From Streptococcus pyogenes (lineage in GTDB: Bacteria; Bacillota; Bacilli; Lactobacillales; Streptococcaceae): DNA of 64,000 bases. The notes under the pieces are model-generated. The model was not told where the DNA came from and searched no databases. It worked only from the letters and a program-made list of their open reading frames with translations. The position numbers and the translations under genes were made by a program. The stretch spans positions 1,850,863 to 1,914,862 of the forward strand of contig NZ_LN831034.1 in NCBI RefSeq assembly GCF_002055535.1, given 5' to 3'. Below, piece by piece: positions 17,684 to 25,501 of this stretch. Positions within the stretch are counted from its first letter, which is position 1, and the number at the start of each line of letters is the position of its first letter.

Positions 17684-18257
17684 GTATCTAGCAGAACTAG
17701 ATAAATACTTGCGCAAACTACCTAGAGAAGACTACCATGAAGCGATGGAATATTATATTGAATATTTTGATGAAGCTGGTCCTGACAAAGAAAGCCAGGT
17801 TATCGACGATTTAGGAAATCCTAAGGAAGCTGCCAGTGAAATCATTTCAAATGTTCTAGGAAAACACTTGGCAACTCCCGAGAAAACTCCCAAAAATCGG
17901 GCAACAATTATTGGATTAACCATTTTGTCCCTCTTTGCTGCTCCGATTGCTTTACCCGTATTGCTGGCGTTGATTCTCTTTATTATTGCCTGCCTAATGC
18001 TCGGGCTCACAGCTATCTTTGCCGCCTACATTTTTGGGCTTGCAGGTATTCTTGTCGCAGGAGTGACCCTGTTTGAAAGCTTGACCTTGATTGGCTCATC
18101 TATTCCTGCACAAGCTATGGGCATCGGCAGCGCCTTGTTGTGTTTTGGTGGTGGTCTTCTTATTTGGATTATTGCCACAGCATTCCTTCGTTTTTCAGGA
18201 CGGGCTTTTGTTGCCTTTATTAAGTGGATCAGTAATAAGAAAGGAGCTCAAGCATGA
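17670..18257 (+). CDS. DUF1700 (HAAS) membrane protein
   Basis: A 195-residue protein. The N-terminal HAAS domain (MTRTEYLAELDKYLRKLPREDYHEAMEYYIEYFDEAG, with GNPKEAASEI at about 50) is followed by about four membrane helices (residues 75-190) and a short basic tail. It overlaps padR by 14 bases and the next gene by four (ATGA), so translation is coupled. A partner role of HAAS proteins with PadR regulators and surface DUF4097 proteins is known by association only. Confidence 0.9.
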   Translation: MTRTEYLAELDKYLRKLPREDYHEAMEYYIEYFDEAGPDKESQVIDDLGNPKEAASEIISNVLGKHLATPEKTPKNRATIIGLTILSLFAAPIALPVLLALILFIIACLMLGLTAIFAAYIFGLAGILVAGVTLFESLTLIGSSIPAQAMGIGSALLCFGGGLLIWIIATAFLRFSGRAFVAFIKWISNKKGAQA

Positions 18258-19333
18258 AAAATATCTCACGCAAATGCTTTATGACCAGTGTGGTATGTAT
18301 TATTCTAGGAGGCATTCTTCTAGGGACTGGCTATGCAACTGGAGGACTTCAGGACATTAAACACCAAACAGCTCCCAAAAAGGTCATCAAAACATTTGAC
18401 CAAATAACTGCTCTTGATATTGACAGTTCTGCCTCAACTATTACAGTAGAGACAGGACCCGTTCAAAGACCAACAGTGACCTATTACACACATCCTAAAC
18501 TTATTGATCCTATCGTCACAACAGTAACAGGTAAGACCCTATCTCTTTCGCAAACACCTAAAGACGTTGTCATCACTGGTGGAATTGAAATTTTAGGTTT
18601 TACTCTCAATAATAGTCGTCAAGAGAAGAACTACCGTTCTATTACCATTACTGTTCCTGAAAAAACTAGCCTCAATGAAGTTAAGGCAAGTAATGTCCCA
18701 CATACCACTTTGTCAAATCTAACTGTCCAAGATATGCAATTCGATGGCAATCTTACTCTTTTACATACCAAAGTCAAGAAAGCTACTATCACTGGTATGT
18801 TGGAAGCCACTAAAAGTCAGTTAACAAATCTCGAGTTAAAAGCTGACTATTCTTTTTCAAACCTGACTGATTCTAGTGTGGAAAATGGGACCATCAGCTT
18901 AGGAAATGGACAACTAACTACTAAAGATACCACTCTAAAAGCTGTCAATATTCAATCATTACACCCTGGTGGTATAGAAGCCGAGAGAACAACCCTTGAA
19001 AATGTGACCTTCACTGTTTCTAAAAGCAAAGAAGAAGAGGAGAACGACTACTATGACAATGATGCTATCTTCACCGCTCATGCCCTTACCCTTAAAGGGA
19101 CTAATACTATTACTGGTGGTGATATTGATGTTGACATAACCTTGACAAAAGCAAAGGCCATCGCCTACAGAGCAAGGACCGAAAATGGTAAAGTCTCCCT
19201 TGGCTCACAGCTGACACCAGCTAAGATTGGTAAGGAATCAACTTCAGATGTTATTTCTTATGTGGCTGAGAATAAAGCAGCTACTGGAAATTTAACGGTT
19301 AATCTCAATAAGGGAGACATTACTATCAAATAA
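18254..19333 (+). CDS. DUF4097 surface-exposed beta-repeat protein
   Basis: A 359-residue protein with one N-terminal membrane helix (CFMTSVVCIILGGILLGTGYA, about 9-29) and then an extracellular repetitive beta domain. Motif DIDSSASTITVETGP and the later repeated N-x-T/S strand patterns (ASNVPHTTLSNLTVQDMQFDGNLTLLHTKVKKATITG) are those of the DUF4097 right-handed beta-helix fold. An acidic insertion SKEEEENDYYDND occurs near 258-270. It is the last gene of the PadR operon. A role in envelope-stress sensing, as for LiaX-like DUF4097 proteins, is an inference. Confidence 0.88.
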   Translation: MKNISRKCFMTSVVCIILGGILLGTGYATGGLQDIKHQTAPKKVIKTFDQITALDIDSSASTITVETGPVQRPTVTYYTHPKLIDPIVTTVTGKTLSLSQTPKDVVITGGIEILGFTLNNSRQEKNYRSITITVPEKTSLNEVKASNVPHTTLSNLTVQDMQFDGNLTLLHTKVKKATITGMLEATKSQLTNLELKADYSFSNLTDSSVENGTISLGNGQLTTKDTTLKAVNIQSLHPGGIEAERTTLENVTFTVSKSKEEEENDYYDNDAIFTAHALTLKGTNTITGGDIDVDITLTKAKAIAYRARTENGKVSLGSQLTPAKIGKESTSDVISYVAENKAATGNLTVNLNKGDITIK

Positions 19334-19342
19334 TCTTAACAA

Positions 19343-19381
19343 GACAATAAAAAACTTGACAGAAATTGTCAAGTTATTGTC
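19343..19381. terminator. Long hairpin after the DUF4097 gene
   Basis: Nested inverted repeats: GACAATAA ... TTATTGTC outside and AACTTGACA / TGTCAAGTT inside. There is no clear T-run, so it may stabilise the transcript end rather than terminate. Confidence 0.6.
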
Positions 19382-19392
19382 AAAATAAGACA

Positions 19393-19438
19393 AAAAACAG
19401 CATCTAGTGTAACTGCCTTAGATGCTGTTTTTTTTTTG
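19393..19438. terminator. Bidirectional terminator between the DUF4097 and pip genes
   Basis: Stem AAAACAGCATCTA / TAGATGCTGTTTT with a 12-base loop and a run of nine or more T. Confidence 0.92.
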
Positions 19439-19450
19439 AGGTTATTTTAT

Positions 19451-21724
19451 TTAGACTGTTTTCTTGGGACGATAAATGAGTAGTGCTAATACCATAAATG
19501 CCAGTAAGAAACCAGTTAAGACTTTCACTTCTACTCCAATATGACCTGATAATGAAATGGTTTGTCGTAAACCAGATACCACATAAGTCATTGGTAAGAA
19601 AGGATGTAACTTTTGGAAGAATGCTCCACTTAACTCAATGGGGTAAGAGCCACCTGAAGAGCCAACCTGAAGCAATAACATGACCAAAGAAGCAAAAGAG
19701 CCATATCGATCATCCCAACCGACCAAAGCTGTGACAAGAGCCATAAACGTCCAACCACTTAGCATAATAAATCCTAAGGTTTCCATACCATAACGGGCTT
19801 CAAACCCTAATAATTGAATAGCTAAGTAGAGAACAATGGATCCCATAGTCGAAATAAAACCATTAATAACAAATTTTTGTTTAGCCCAATCCCATTTATC
19901 TTTGACCGGACGACCAGATAAAGAATTAGCAAAAATGACGTTGGTTGAAAGGGCCACAACCATTAGAGAAACAGCAATCATATAAGGTGCCATCCCGATC
20001 CCATTCGTCTTAACACCATCTTTGTCTTTCTCATTTAACACAAGAGGTTTTGCGACAGCTTTAGCATTTTTATCAGTCACAGAAACAAGCGATAACTGCT
20101 GAGAGGCTTTGGCTAAGGAACCATTTAAGGTTGACAATCCTGTTGATAATTCAGTCAATCCGCTCGTTAATTGATGACCACCCTGACTCAATTGAGAACT
20201 ACCATCAGCTAGTTTAGTAGCACCTTCTGATAATTGATGGCTACCATCTAGTAATTCTCCGGACTTGGATGACAAGGCATTGGCACCTTCTGAGAGTTTT
20301 ATTACCCCAGAACCAATGGCAGTATTATACCTGTTTAATTGTGCTAATCCTGTTGTCAATTGATTACTTCCTGGTAGAACTTGTTGATTTAAGCTACCAT
20401 TTACCTTTGCTAATCCCGTTGATAATTCAGTTAAAGCAGAACTTGCTCCCGGCAAAGCTTGATTGGATTGATTAGCAATCTGTGCAACAGCTTCCTTAAG
20501 TTGCTCCAACTGTTTTGACTGATCTTCTTGAGAGAGAGACTGTAAACTTGTTGACAAAGTTTGAACAGAACTTAAAATAGTTTGGGCTGCAGATACGGTC
20601 TGACTTTTATCAGATTGACTGAGGGCCGCAGCTAACTCTCCTTGTTGTTCAGCAGTTAATGATTGGTAAACGCTAGTAGCTTGGAGAGCCGATAATTCTT
20701 CATTCTGAGCGGCAGTCTCTTCAGCAATGACTTGTTTGGCAGCTTGAGCGATAGCTCCTAAGCTATTACCTAACTCATCAGCATTAAGGTTAGGGGGTTG
20801 CAATGTTGATAGCTCTGTATTTAGTTGCTGAATGCCTTGATTTAGGACTGGTAGTCCTACAATTAAGGATTGAATTCCCTTAGCTTTCTCGTCAGAAAGT
20901 GTTGTTGCTTGTGTCAACTGTGAAAGACCCTGATTAAGCTGAGAAGCTCCCTGGGATAACCTAGAAACCCCATTCAGATAATTGGGGATGTCCGTTGATA
21001 ATGTTCCTAACCCATTCTTGACTTGGTTGACACCATCTGTATAGGTAGTCAAACCTGATGTCAATCGACCAGTACCTTGTTGAAACTGTTGGCTAGCACC
21101 CGTTAAGGCTGCTAAGTTCGTCGAAAGTGTTTGACTCCCCGCCTGAGCAGTCTTCGCTCCTGAAGCAAGTGCTTGACTTCCAGCTGAGGCTTCTTTTAAT
21201 CCTGATTGGAGGTCTGTCATACTGCTAAAAACTGCTGAGGTATAAGTCTTCGTAATGTTTTGCGAAACAGACTCTTTCAGCTTAGCCATCGCTGTTTCCC
21301 CCATCTTAGCAGCGACCATTCCATGTCCTTTACTCGTTTGGTAACGGATAGTTAATTTTTGGGGTTCGGGATTTAATAAGGTTGCTGCCCGTTGAGAAAG
21401 ATCTTCGGGTAAAGTAATAACCATATAATAATCACCTTCTTTAAGTCCCTCTTGAGCTTGCTTAGCTGAGACAAAATGATACTCTAAATCTTTACTTTTA
21501 GACATCTTGTCCACCATATCATTCCCAATTGTCAATGACTTATCAGCTCTCTTTGCAGGCTTATCATGATTAACAACAGCAATGGGAAGGTCATTGACCC
21601 GACCATAAGGATCCCACATTGAGCCTAGAAAGGATAAATTATATAAGGCAGGCACTAGGGCCACACCAATCATTGTAATCATTAATTTTGGATTTTTAAT
21701 AAGTGTTTTCAATTCTTCTAACAT
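19451..21724 (-). CDS. YhgE/Pip-family membrane protein
   Basis: A 757-residue protein. One membrane helix near the N-terminus (MITMIGVALVPALYNLSFL) is followed by an ABC-2-like extracellular domain, then about 350 residues of glycine/serine/leucine-rich heptads (LSQGASQLNQGLSQL, LSEGATKLADGSSQLSQGGHQL) predicted as a long coiled coil. Five or so C-terminal helices of the ABC-2 permease type end the protein. The start MLEELKTL at 21724 is chosen because AGGAGAAAAT precedes it; an upstream ATG lies within the operator. The family includes the lactococcal phage infection protein Pip and EsaA. It is divergent from a TetR gene that probably represses it. Confidence 0.92.
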   Translation of the reverse strand: MLEELKTLIKNPKLMITMIGVALVPALYNLSFLGSMWDPYGRVNDLPIAVVNHDKPAKRADKSLTIGNDMVDKMSKSKDLEYHFVSAKQAQEGLKEGDYYMVITLPEDLSQRAATLLNPEPQKLTIRYQTSKGHGMVAAKMGETAMAKLKESVSQNITKTYTSAVFSSMTDLQSGLKEASAGSQALASGAKTAQAGSQTLSTNLAALTGASQQFQQGTGRLTSGLTTYTDGVNQVKNGLGTLSTDIPNYLNGVSRLSQGASQLNQGLSQLTQATTLSDEKAKGIQSLIVGLPVLNQGIQQLNTELSTLQPPNLNADELGNSLGAIAQAAKQVIAEETAAQNEELSALQATSVYQSLTAEQQGELAAALSQSDKSQTVSAAQTILSSVQTLSTSLQSLSQEDQSKQLEQLKEAVAQIANQSNQALPGASSALTELSTGLAKVNGSLNQQVLPGSNQLTTGLAQLNRYNTAIGSGVIKLSEGANALSSKSGELLDGSHQLSEGATKLADGSSQLSQGGHQLTSGLTELSTGLSTLNGSLAKASQQLSLVSVTDKNAKAVAKPLVLNEKDKDGVKTNGIGMAPYMIAVSLMVVALSTNVIFANSLSGRPVKDKWDWAKQKFVINGFISTMGSIVLYLAIQLLGFEARYGMETLGFIMLSGWTFMALVTALVGWDDRYGSFASLVMLLLQVGSSGGSYPIELSGAFFQKLHPFLPMTYVVSGLRQTISLSGHIGVEVKVLTGFLLAFMVLALLIYRPKKTV

Positions 21725-21738
21725 ATTTTCTCCTAAAA

Positions 21739-21753
21739 TGGACATACTGTTCA
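21739..21753. promoter_or_regulatory. TetR operator candidate 1, next to the pip start
   Basis: Imperfect palindrome TGGACATACTGTTCA. It matches the second site at 21818-21832 (TGGACATTATGTCTA) at 12 of 15 positions. Confidence 0.7.
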
Positions 21754-21811
21754 AAAATTATGATAAAATATATTATACAATTTAAATTTAAATTTACAAG
21801 AGAAAAAAATT

Positions 21812-21838
21812 CACTTTTGGACATTATGTCTAAAAGTG
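21812..21838. promoter_or_regulatory. TetR operator candidate 2, before tetR
   Basis: A 27-base palindrome centred on TGGACATTATGTCTA and flanked by CACTTT / AAAGTG, with a single mismatched pair. A further GTGTTCA half site follows. Confidence 0.75.
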
Positions 21839-21858
21839 TTCAAAAGGAGAGATGGTAG

Positions 21859-22392
21859 ATGGTCAACCGTAAAGAAAATACGAAGCAAGCAATTTTAAAA
21901 GCAATGGTTATGTTACTAAAAACCGAAAGTTTTGACGATATTACCACAGTTAAATTATCTAAAAGAGCTGGAATTAGTCGCTCTAGTTTTTACACACACT
22001 ATAAAGATAAATATGAAATGATTGACTATTATCAGCAAACCTTTTTTCACAAATTAGAATATATTTTTGAGAAAAAATATCAAAATAAAGAACAAGCCTT
22101 CCTTGAAGTATTTGAATTTCTCCAAAGAGAACAGCTTCTCTCTTCCCTTTTGTCTGCTAACGGTACTAAAGAAATACAGGCCTTTATCATCAATAAAGTT
22201 CGCCTACTCATCACTACTGATTTACAGGACAAGTTCAGTACCGAAGAGTTATCTCAAACGGAAAAAGAATACCAAAGTATCTACTTAGCCCATGCTTTTT
22301 TTGGTGTCTGTCAAAGTTGGATTGCTAAAGGTAAAAAAGAATCACCTCAAGAAATGACACAATTCGTTCTCAAAATGCTTACGAGTACCTAA
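21859..22392 (+). CDS. TetR-family transcriptional regulator
   Basis: A 177-residue regulator. The N-terminal helix-turn-helix is ITTVKLSKRAGISRSSFYTHYKDKYEMIDYY (about residues 26-56), followed by an all-helical ligand/dimerisation domain with a C-terminal TetR_C-like segment. AGGAG is placed before ATG. It is divergent from the YhgE/Pip gene, and two near-identical palindromes lie in the intergenic region, so it very likely represses both. The inducing ligand is unknown. Confidence 0.92.
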   Translation: MVNRKENTKQAILKAMVMLLKTESFDDITTVKLSKRAGISRSSFYTHYKDKYEMIDYYQQTFFHKLEYIFEKKYQNKEQAFLEVFEFLQREQLLSSLLSANGTKEIQAFIINKVRLLITTDLQDKFSTEELSQTEKEYQSIYLAHAFFGVCQSWIAKGKKESPQEMTQFVLKMLTST

Positions 22393-22497
22393 ATAATAAC
22401 CCTTACGAAAGTATCATTTTACAAGTCATCAGCCTTAGTGATAACTTTTTTAGAAGCCATAGTAAAATGAAGGGATCAGGATAAATTTGTTATGAGA

Positions 22498-22530
22498 TAC
22501 AAAAAAAGCCTATTAAATAGGCTTTTTGTA
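22498..22530. terminator. Bidirectional terminator between tetR and rpsD
   Basis: AAAAAGCCTAT / ATAGGCTTTTT hairpin with T-runs on both sides. Confidence 0.9.
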
Positions 22531-22545
22531 AGTTTAATCTTAAAA

Positions 22546-23157
22546 TTAAAGCATTTTGTTATAGAATTCAACGACAAGTGCTTCATTGATTTCTGGGTTA
22601 ATTTCATCGCGTTCTGGAAGGCGAGTCAATGAACCTTCAAGTTTTTCAGCATCAAATGATACGAAAGCTGGACGTCCAAGAGTAGCTTCAACAGCTTCAA
22701 GGATTGCAGGTACTTTCATTGATTTTTCGCGAACTGAAATCACTTGACCTGGATCAACGCGGTATGAAGGGATATCAACGCGTTTACCGTCAACAAGGAT
22801 GTGACCGTGGTTAACGAATTGACGTGCTTGACGACGAGTAGTTGCTAAACCTAGACGGTAAACAACGTTGTCAAGACGACGTTCTAAAAGAACCATAAAG
22901 TTGAAACCAAGAGTTCCTTCTTTGATTTTTGTAGCTTGAACGAACAAGTTACGGAATTGTTTTTCACCTAAACCGTATGAGAAACGAAGTTTTTGTTTCT
23001 CAGCTAACTGCAAACCATATTCTGAGAGTTTGCTACGGTTGTTTGGACCGTGTTGACCAGGAACGTAGTTACGACGTGCCAATTCTTTACCTGTGCCTGT
23101 AAGTGATAAACCAAGGCGACGTGATTGTTTCCATGATGGACCAGTATAACGTGACAT
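22546..23157 (-). CDS. rpsD: Small ribosomal subunit protein uS4
   Basis: A 203-residue primary 16S rRNA-binding protein. [19 protein letters not shown] starts a basic N-terminal region without the zinc cysteines; the S4 RNA-binding domain is [39 protein letters not shown] (about 92-130). GAGGAGG precedes ATG. It is a single gene with its own promoter about 155 bases upstream; the leader may mediate feedback by S4. An insertion sequence lies just beyond the promoter. Confidence 0.98.
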   Translation of the reverse strand: MSRYTGPSWKQSRRLGLSLTGTGKELARRNYVPGQHGPNNRSKLSEYGLQLAEKQKLRFSYGLGEKQFRNLFVQATKIKEGTLGFNFMVLLERRLDNVVYRLGLATTRRQARQFVNHGHILVDGKRVDIPSYRVDPGQVISVREKSMKVPAILEAVEATLGRPAFVSFDAEKLEGSLTRLPERDEINPEINEALVVEFYNKML

Positions 23158-23306
23158 ATTACATGTCCTCCTCTAAATTTTTTGAGGAAATAACGGTTTA
23201 AAAAATCCTGATTCGTGCAGGGGGTTTTCGCCTAAACAGCAAAGGTTACTTGAATAGATAACCACCTGTTGACGAGCTTCATATTTTTCTGCTGTTATTT
23301 CGCACA
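23158..23306 (-). promoter_or_regulatory. rpsD 5' leader, possible S4 autoregulatory RNA
   Basis: About 150 untranslated bases between the predicted transcription start and rpsD. GC-rich islands (GTAACCTTTGCTGTTTAGG and ACCCCCTGC on the transcript strand) suggest structure. Firmicute rpsD leaders are known to bind S4; assignment here is by position only. Confidence 0.45.
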
Positions 23307-23312
23307 AAGAAC

Positions 23313-23341
23313 AGTTTACCATAAGAAAGTTGTTTTGTAAA
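23313..23341 (-). promoter_or_regulatory. rpsD promoter
   Basis: Transcript-strand TTTACA (23341-23336), 17-base spacer, TAAACT (23318-23313). The target duplication of the insertion sequence begins only nine bases upstream of the -35 box. Confidence 0.7.
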
Positions 23342-23350
23342 GTCAGTCTA

Positions 23351-23360
23351 TCTATCATCT
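23351..23360. repeat. Target-site duplication, left copy
   Basis: TCTATCATCT, identical to 24677-24686 and directly adjacent to the left inverted repeat. Confidence 0.9.
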
Positions 23361-24676
23361 CACGCCGTACGCATGAAAACTTTCTCTTCATCCTTTTGTG
23401 CCCGGACATCAATTTTGAAAAGATTCCTTTTTAAATCAATCATCTGCTTAGCCTCTTTCTCCAAATAATTGGACTAAATAATCTTCCAAATGGACAGAAA
23501 TATACCGTTGTTTGCGACGATAACTGAGGTCTTTTTTAGGAAATACCATCACTTTGAGAAAATATAAGCACATTTTTCGGATAAGATTTAGGTTAAATGC
23601 GGCTCTTTTATCCAATGTCTGATGATGATCTTCATGATAAACAACGTCCAATAACCAGTGCATACTCTCTATCTGCCAATGACCTCGTACACAATTGGCA
23701 AATGTGAGGACATCCGGCTTAAAGCTAAAGATAAAATAACGATTCTCTTGACTCAGCTGACCATCCTTATCAATCGTGTTACGAGTCATCCCAATACCAC
23801 GTAACTTATGCCATTTGGGATAATTTTGACACAACCATTTGATATCGGAAGACACCCAGTATTCTCTAACTTCAATCTGTCCCCTAGATTTTTCAACAGT
23901 CTGATAATACTGTGCATTTTCTTGGAGTTCTTCCAATAAGTTGACATCACTAAAATAAAGAGCAATATCATCATAAAGTGTTTCTTGATTTCCTTTGACG
24001 GCTAAGCAATAGTCTGCTTTACCTTTTATAATCGTATCAACGATAGCCGTCTGCGTGCCCATTGCGTCTATCGTTACAATGCTTTTACGGATATCAATTG
24101 TCCGCAATAGCTGAGGGATGGCAACAATTTCATTACTTTTCTCCTCAACCGCTACCTGTCCCAAACTAAGATGATGACCCCCATCATAAGCCGTTACAAT
24201 ATGAACAGGCTTCTGATTTTTACCTCGATTGCCTCGAATCGTTTTACCGTCCACTGAAATCAGTTGATGAACGGCATCTAAGCTTGTCAATGATTGCTCA
24301 AATTGAACTTTAAGCTCTTTTAAACGGTCTGAATTAACAAGACTAATCACACGCTCTAAGGTATCATGAGACGGACAACCTTCACTCAAATCAACGTAGG
24401 TCGCAAACAATGGTTCATTCATTTCAATAAAATCTTCCATCTCCTTCCAGGTTTCAATGCCAGCTAACTGACAAACGAAGACAAGAAATAGAATGGTTGA
24501 TAAGGGGTAGCGAATTTTCCAAGATTGACGACTATCCAATTCAACTGCGCAATCATCAATAGAAATAATAAAATCAATCATCGTAGTCACCTCATCTATA
24601 GTGTACTACTTTGATTGATTTTGTCATTATGAATCTAGTTTTCTGAAAACAAAAGTTTCTTCATGCGTTTGGCGTG
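23361..24676 (-). mobile_element. Complete ISAs1-family insertion sequence (1316 bp) with 10-bp target duplication
   Basis: Terminal inverted repeats: left CACGCCGTACGCATGAAAAC at 23361-23380 continuing to 23383; right end (24652-24676, complement) begins CACGCCAAACGCATGAAGAA. The identical 10-mer TCTATCATCT abuts both ends (23351-23360 and 24677-24686) as a perfect target-site duplication. A single full-length transposase gene fills the element. Family size and duplication length (8-10 bp) fit ISAs1. The perfect duplication and intact gene indicate a fairly recent insertion. Confidence 0.9.
23448..24590 (-). CDS. ISAs1-family transposase
   Basis: A 380-residue DDE transposase. The N-terminal DDE_Tnp_1-associated domain (YPLSTILFLVFVCQLAGIETWKEMEDF) is followed by the catalytic domain with ISVDGKTIRGNRGKN (first Asp), VTIDAMGTQTAIVDTI (second Asp) and HWQIESMHWLLDVVYHEDHHQ (Glu region, YREK-like). 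All three acidic residues appear present, and no frameshift is seen. It lies entirely within the inverted repeats and is oriented toward rpsD, so read-through could reach that gene. Confidence 0.92.
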   Translation of the reverse strand: MTTMIDFIISIDDCAVELDSRQSWKIRYPLSTILFLVFVCQLAGIETWKEMEDFIEMNEPLFATYVDLSEGCPSHDTLERVISLVNSDRLKELKVQFEQSLTSLDAVHQLISVDGKTIRGNRGKNQKPVHIVTAYDGGHHLSLGQVAVEEKSNEIVAIPQLLRTIDIRKSIVTIDAMGTQTAIVDTIIKGKADYCLAVKGNQETLYDDIALYFSDVNLLEELQENAQYYQTVEKSRGQIEVREYWVSSDIKWLCQNYPKWHKLRGIGMTRNTIDKDGQLSQENRYFIFSFKPDVLTFANCVRGHWQIESMHWLLDVVYHEDHHQTLDKRAAFNLNLIRKMCLYFLKVMVFPKKDLSYRRKQRYISVHLEDYLVQLFGERG

Positions 24677-24686
24677 TCTATCATCT
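24677..24686. repeat. Target-site duplication, right copy
   Basis: TCTATCATCT, directly adjacent to the right inverted repeat. Confidence 0.9.
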
Positions 24687-25189
24687 GATGATCAGTTTAA
24701 TATTTTAAGGTCAGATATGAGACGAACCACCACTGATGAATTAAGAAGACTATATTATAAGAAGTTATAGTTATGGTAATAAAGACAACTGTCATTAACA
24801 AAAAATAATTTAAATGCTAATTTGCAGTTCTTAAACCTTGACTGTTTTTTTCTTAGCTCTCTATCAAAAGCACTTCACTGGAAACTCTTAATGGCTCTGA
24901 AATGGCTAGTATATTGTATTTATCAGGGGAGGTTTACTCGTTTGTTCACTTCAAGATAGTTTTACCGGATACTTCAAGCTCCTCTATTAATTACACTTGT
25001 GTCAAAACTTTATTTCACGATAATCTTTTAACCTTAGTACTAAGATCATTTGCTTAACCATGGTGAAGACCTCTTTTTTCCTTCAATCTAACCTAAAAAT
25101 ATTATCTTTTATAGGAATTTTTTCAAAATAAAAAGAATACAGGCAGAATAATCTTCTATCGCTAATAATTATATCAATTTATTGTAAAG
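24687..25189. other. Gene-free stretch between the insertion sequence and veg
   Basis: About 500 AT-rich bases. I see no frame with a ribosome binding site, no convincing remnant and no strong hairpin; before the insertion it was the region upstream of rpsD. Confidence 0.55.
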
Positions 25190-25210
25190 AAAAAGCCTCT
25201 ATGAGGCAAA
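25190..25210 (-). terminator. veg terminator
   Basis: GCCTC atag AGGC hairpin followed by TTTTTC on the transcript strand. Confidence 0.75.
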
Positions 25211-25212
25211 AA

Positions 25213-25485
25213 TCAATCTAAATAACGAATTAATGTTTTTTCTGTCAAAATATCTGAATAGGTGTATGATTCGACATAAGAATTATCAATTGCTCCTGGA
25301 GTATCAGAGCTATCACTATACTCAATGATAAAGAGTGAACTGTAAACTTCAATAAGCCTACCAATTTTATTTTTTTCCCGTTTCCGTCCATTCTCAAGGG
25401 TTAATTCTACTAACTGTCCTTCATGGGCTCTTATGTCCTCTTTAATTTTTTTCATTTTTGCAACATCTGTAAATGCATCGCTCAT
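25213..25485 (-). CDS. veg: Veg family protein
   Basis: A 90-residue protein: MSDAFTDVAKMKKIKEDIRAHEGQLVELTLENGRKREKNKIGRLIEVYSSLFIIEY matches the small beta-barrel Veg family known from Bacillus, where Veg influences biofilm matrix genes. I chose the ATG at 25485; a longer frame to 25515 would overlap dnaB. It lies 16 bases downstream of dnaB and is co-directional, so probably expressed from the same transcript. Its role in streptococci is not established. Confidence 0.85.
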   Translation of the reverse strand: MSDAFTDVAKMKKIKEDIRAHEGQLVELTLENGRKREKNKIGRLIEVYSSLFIIEYSDSSDTPGAIDNSYVESYTYSDILTEKTLIRYLD

Positions 25486-25501
25486 TTTTTGTCTCTCTTT
25501 C

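Noticed and set aside
23173-23412. Minus-strand frame across the rpsD leader and the left end of the insertion sequence
   Set aside because: It spans the IS junction, target duplication and promoter, so it cannot be an old gene; composition is not protein-like.
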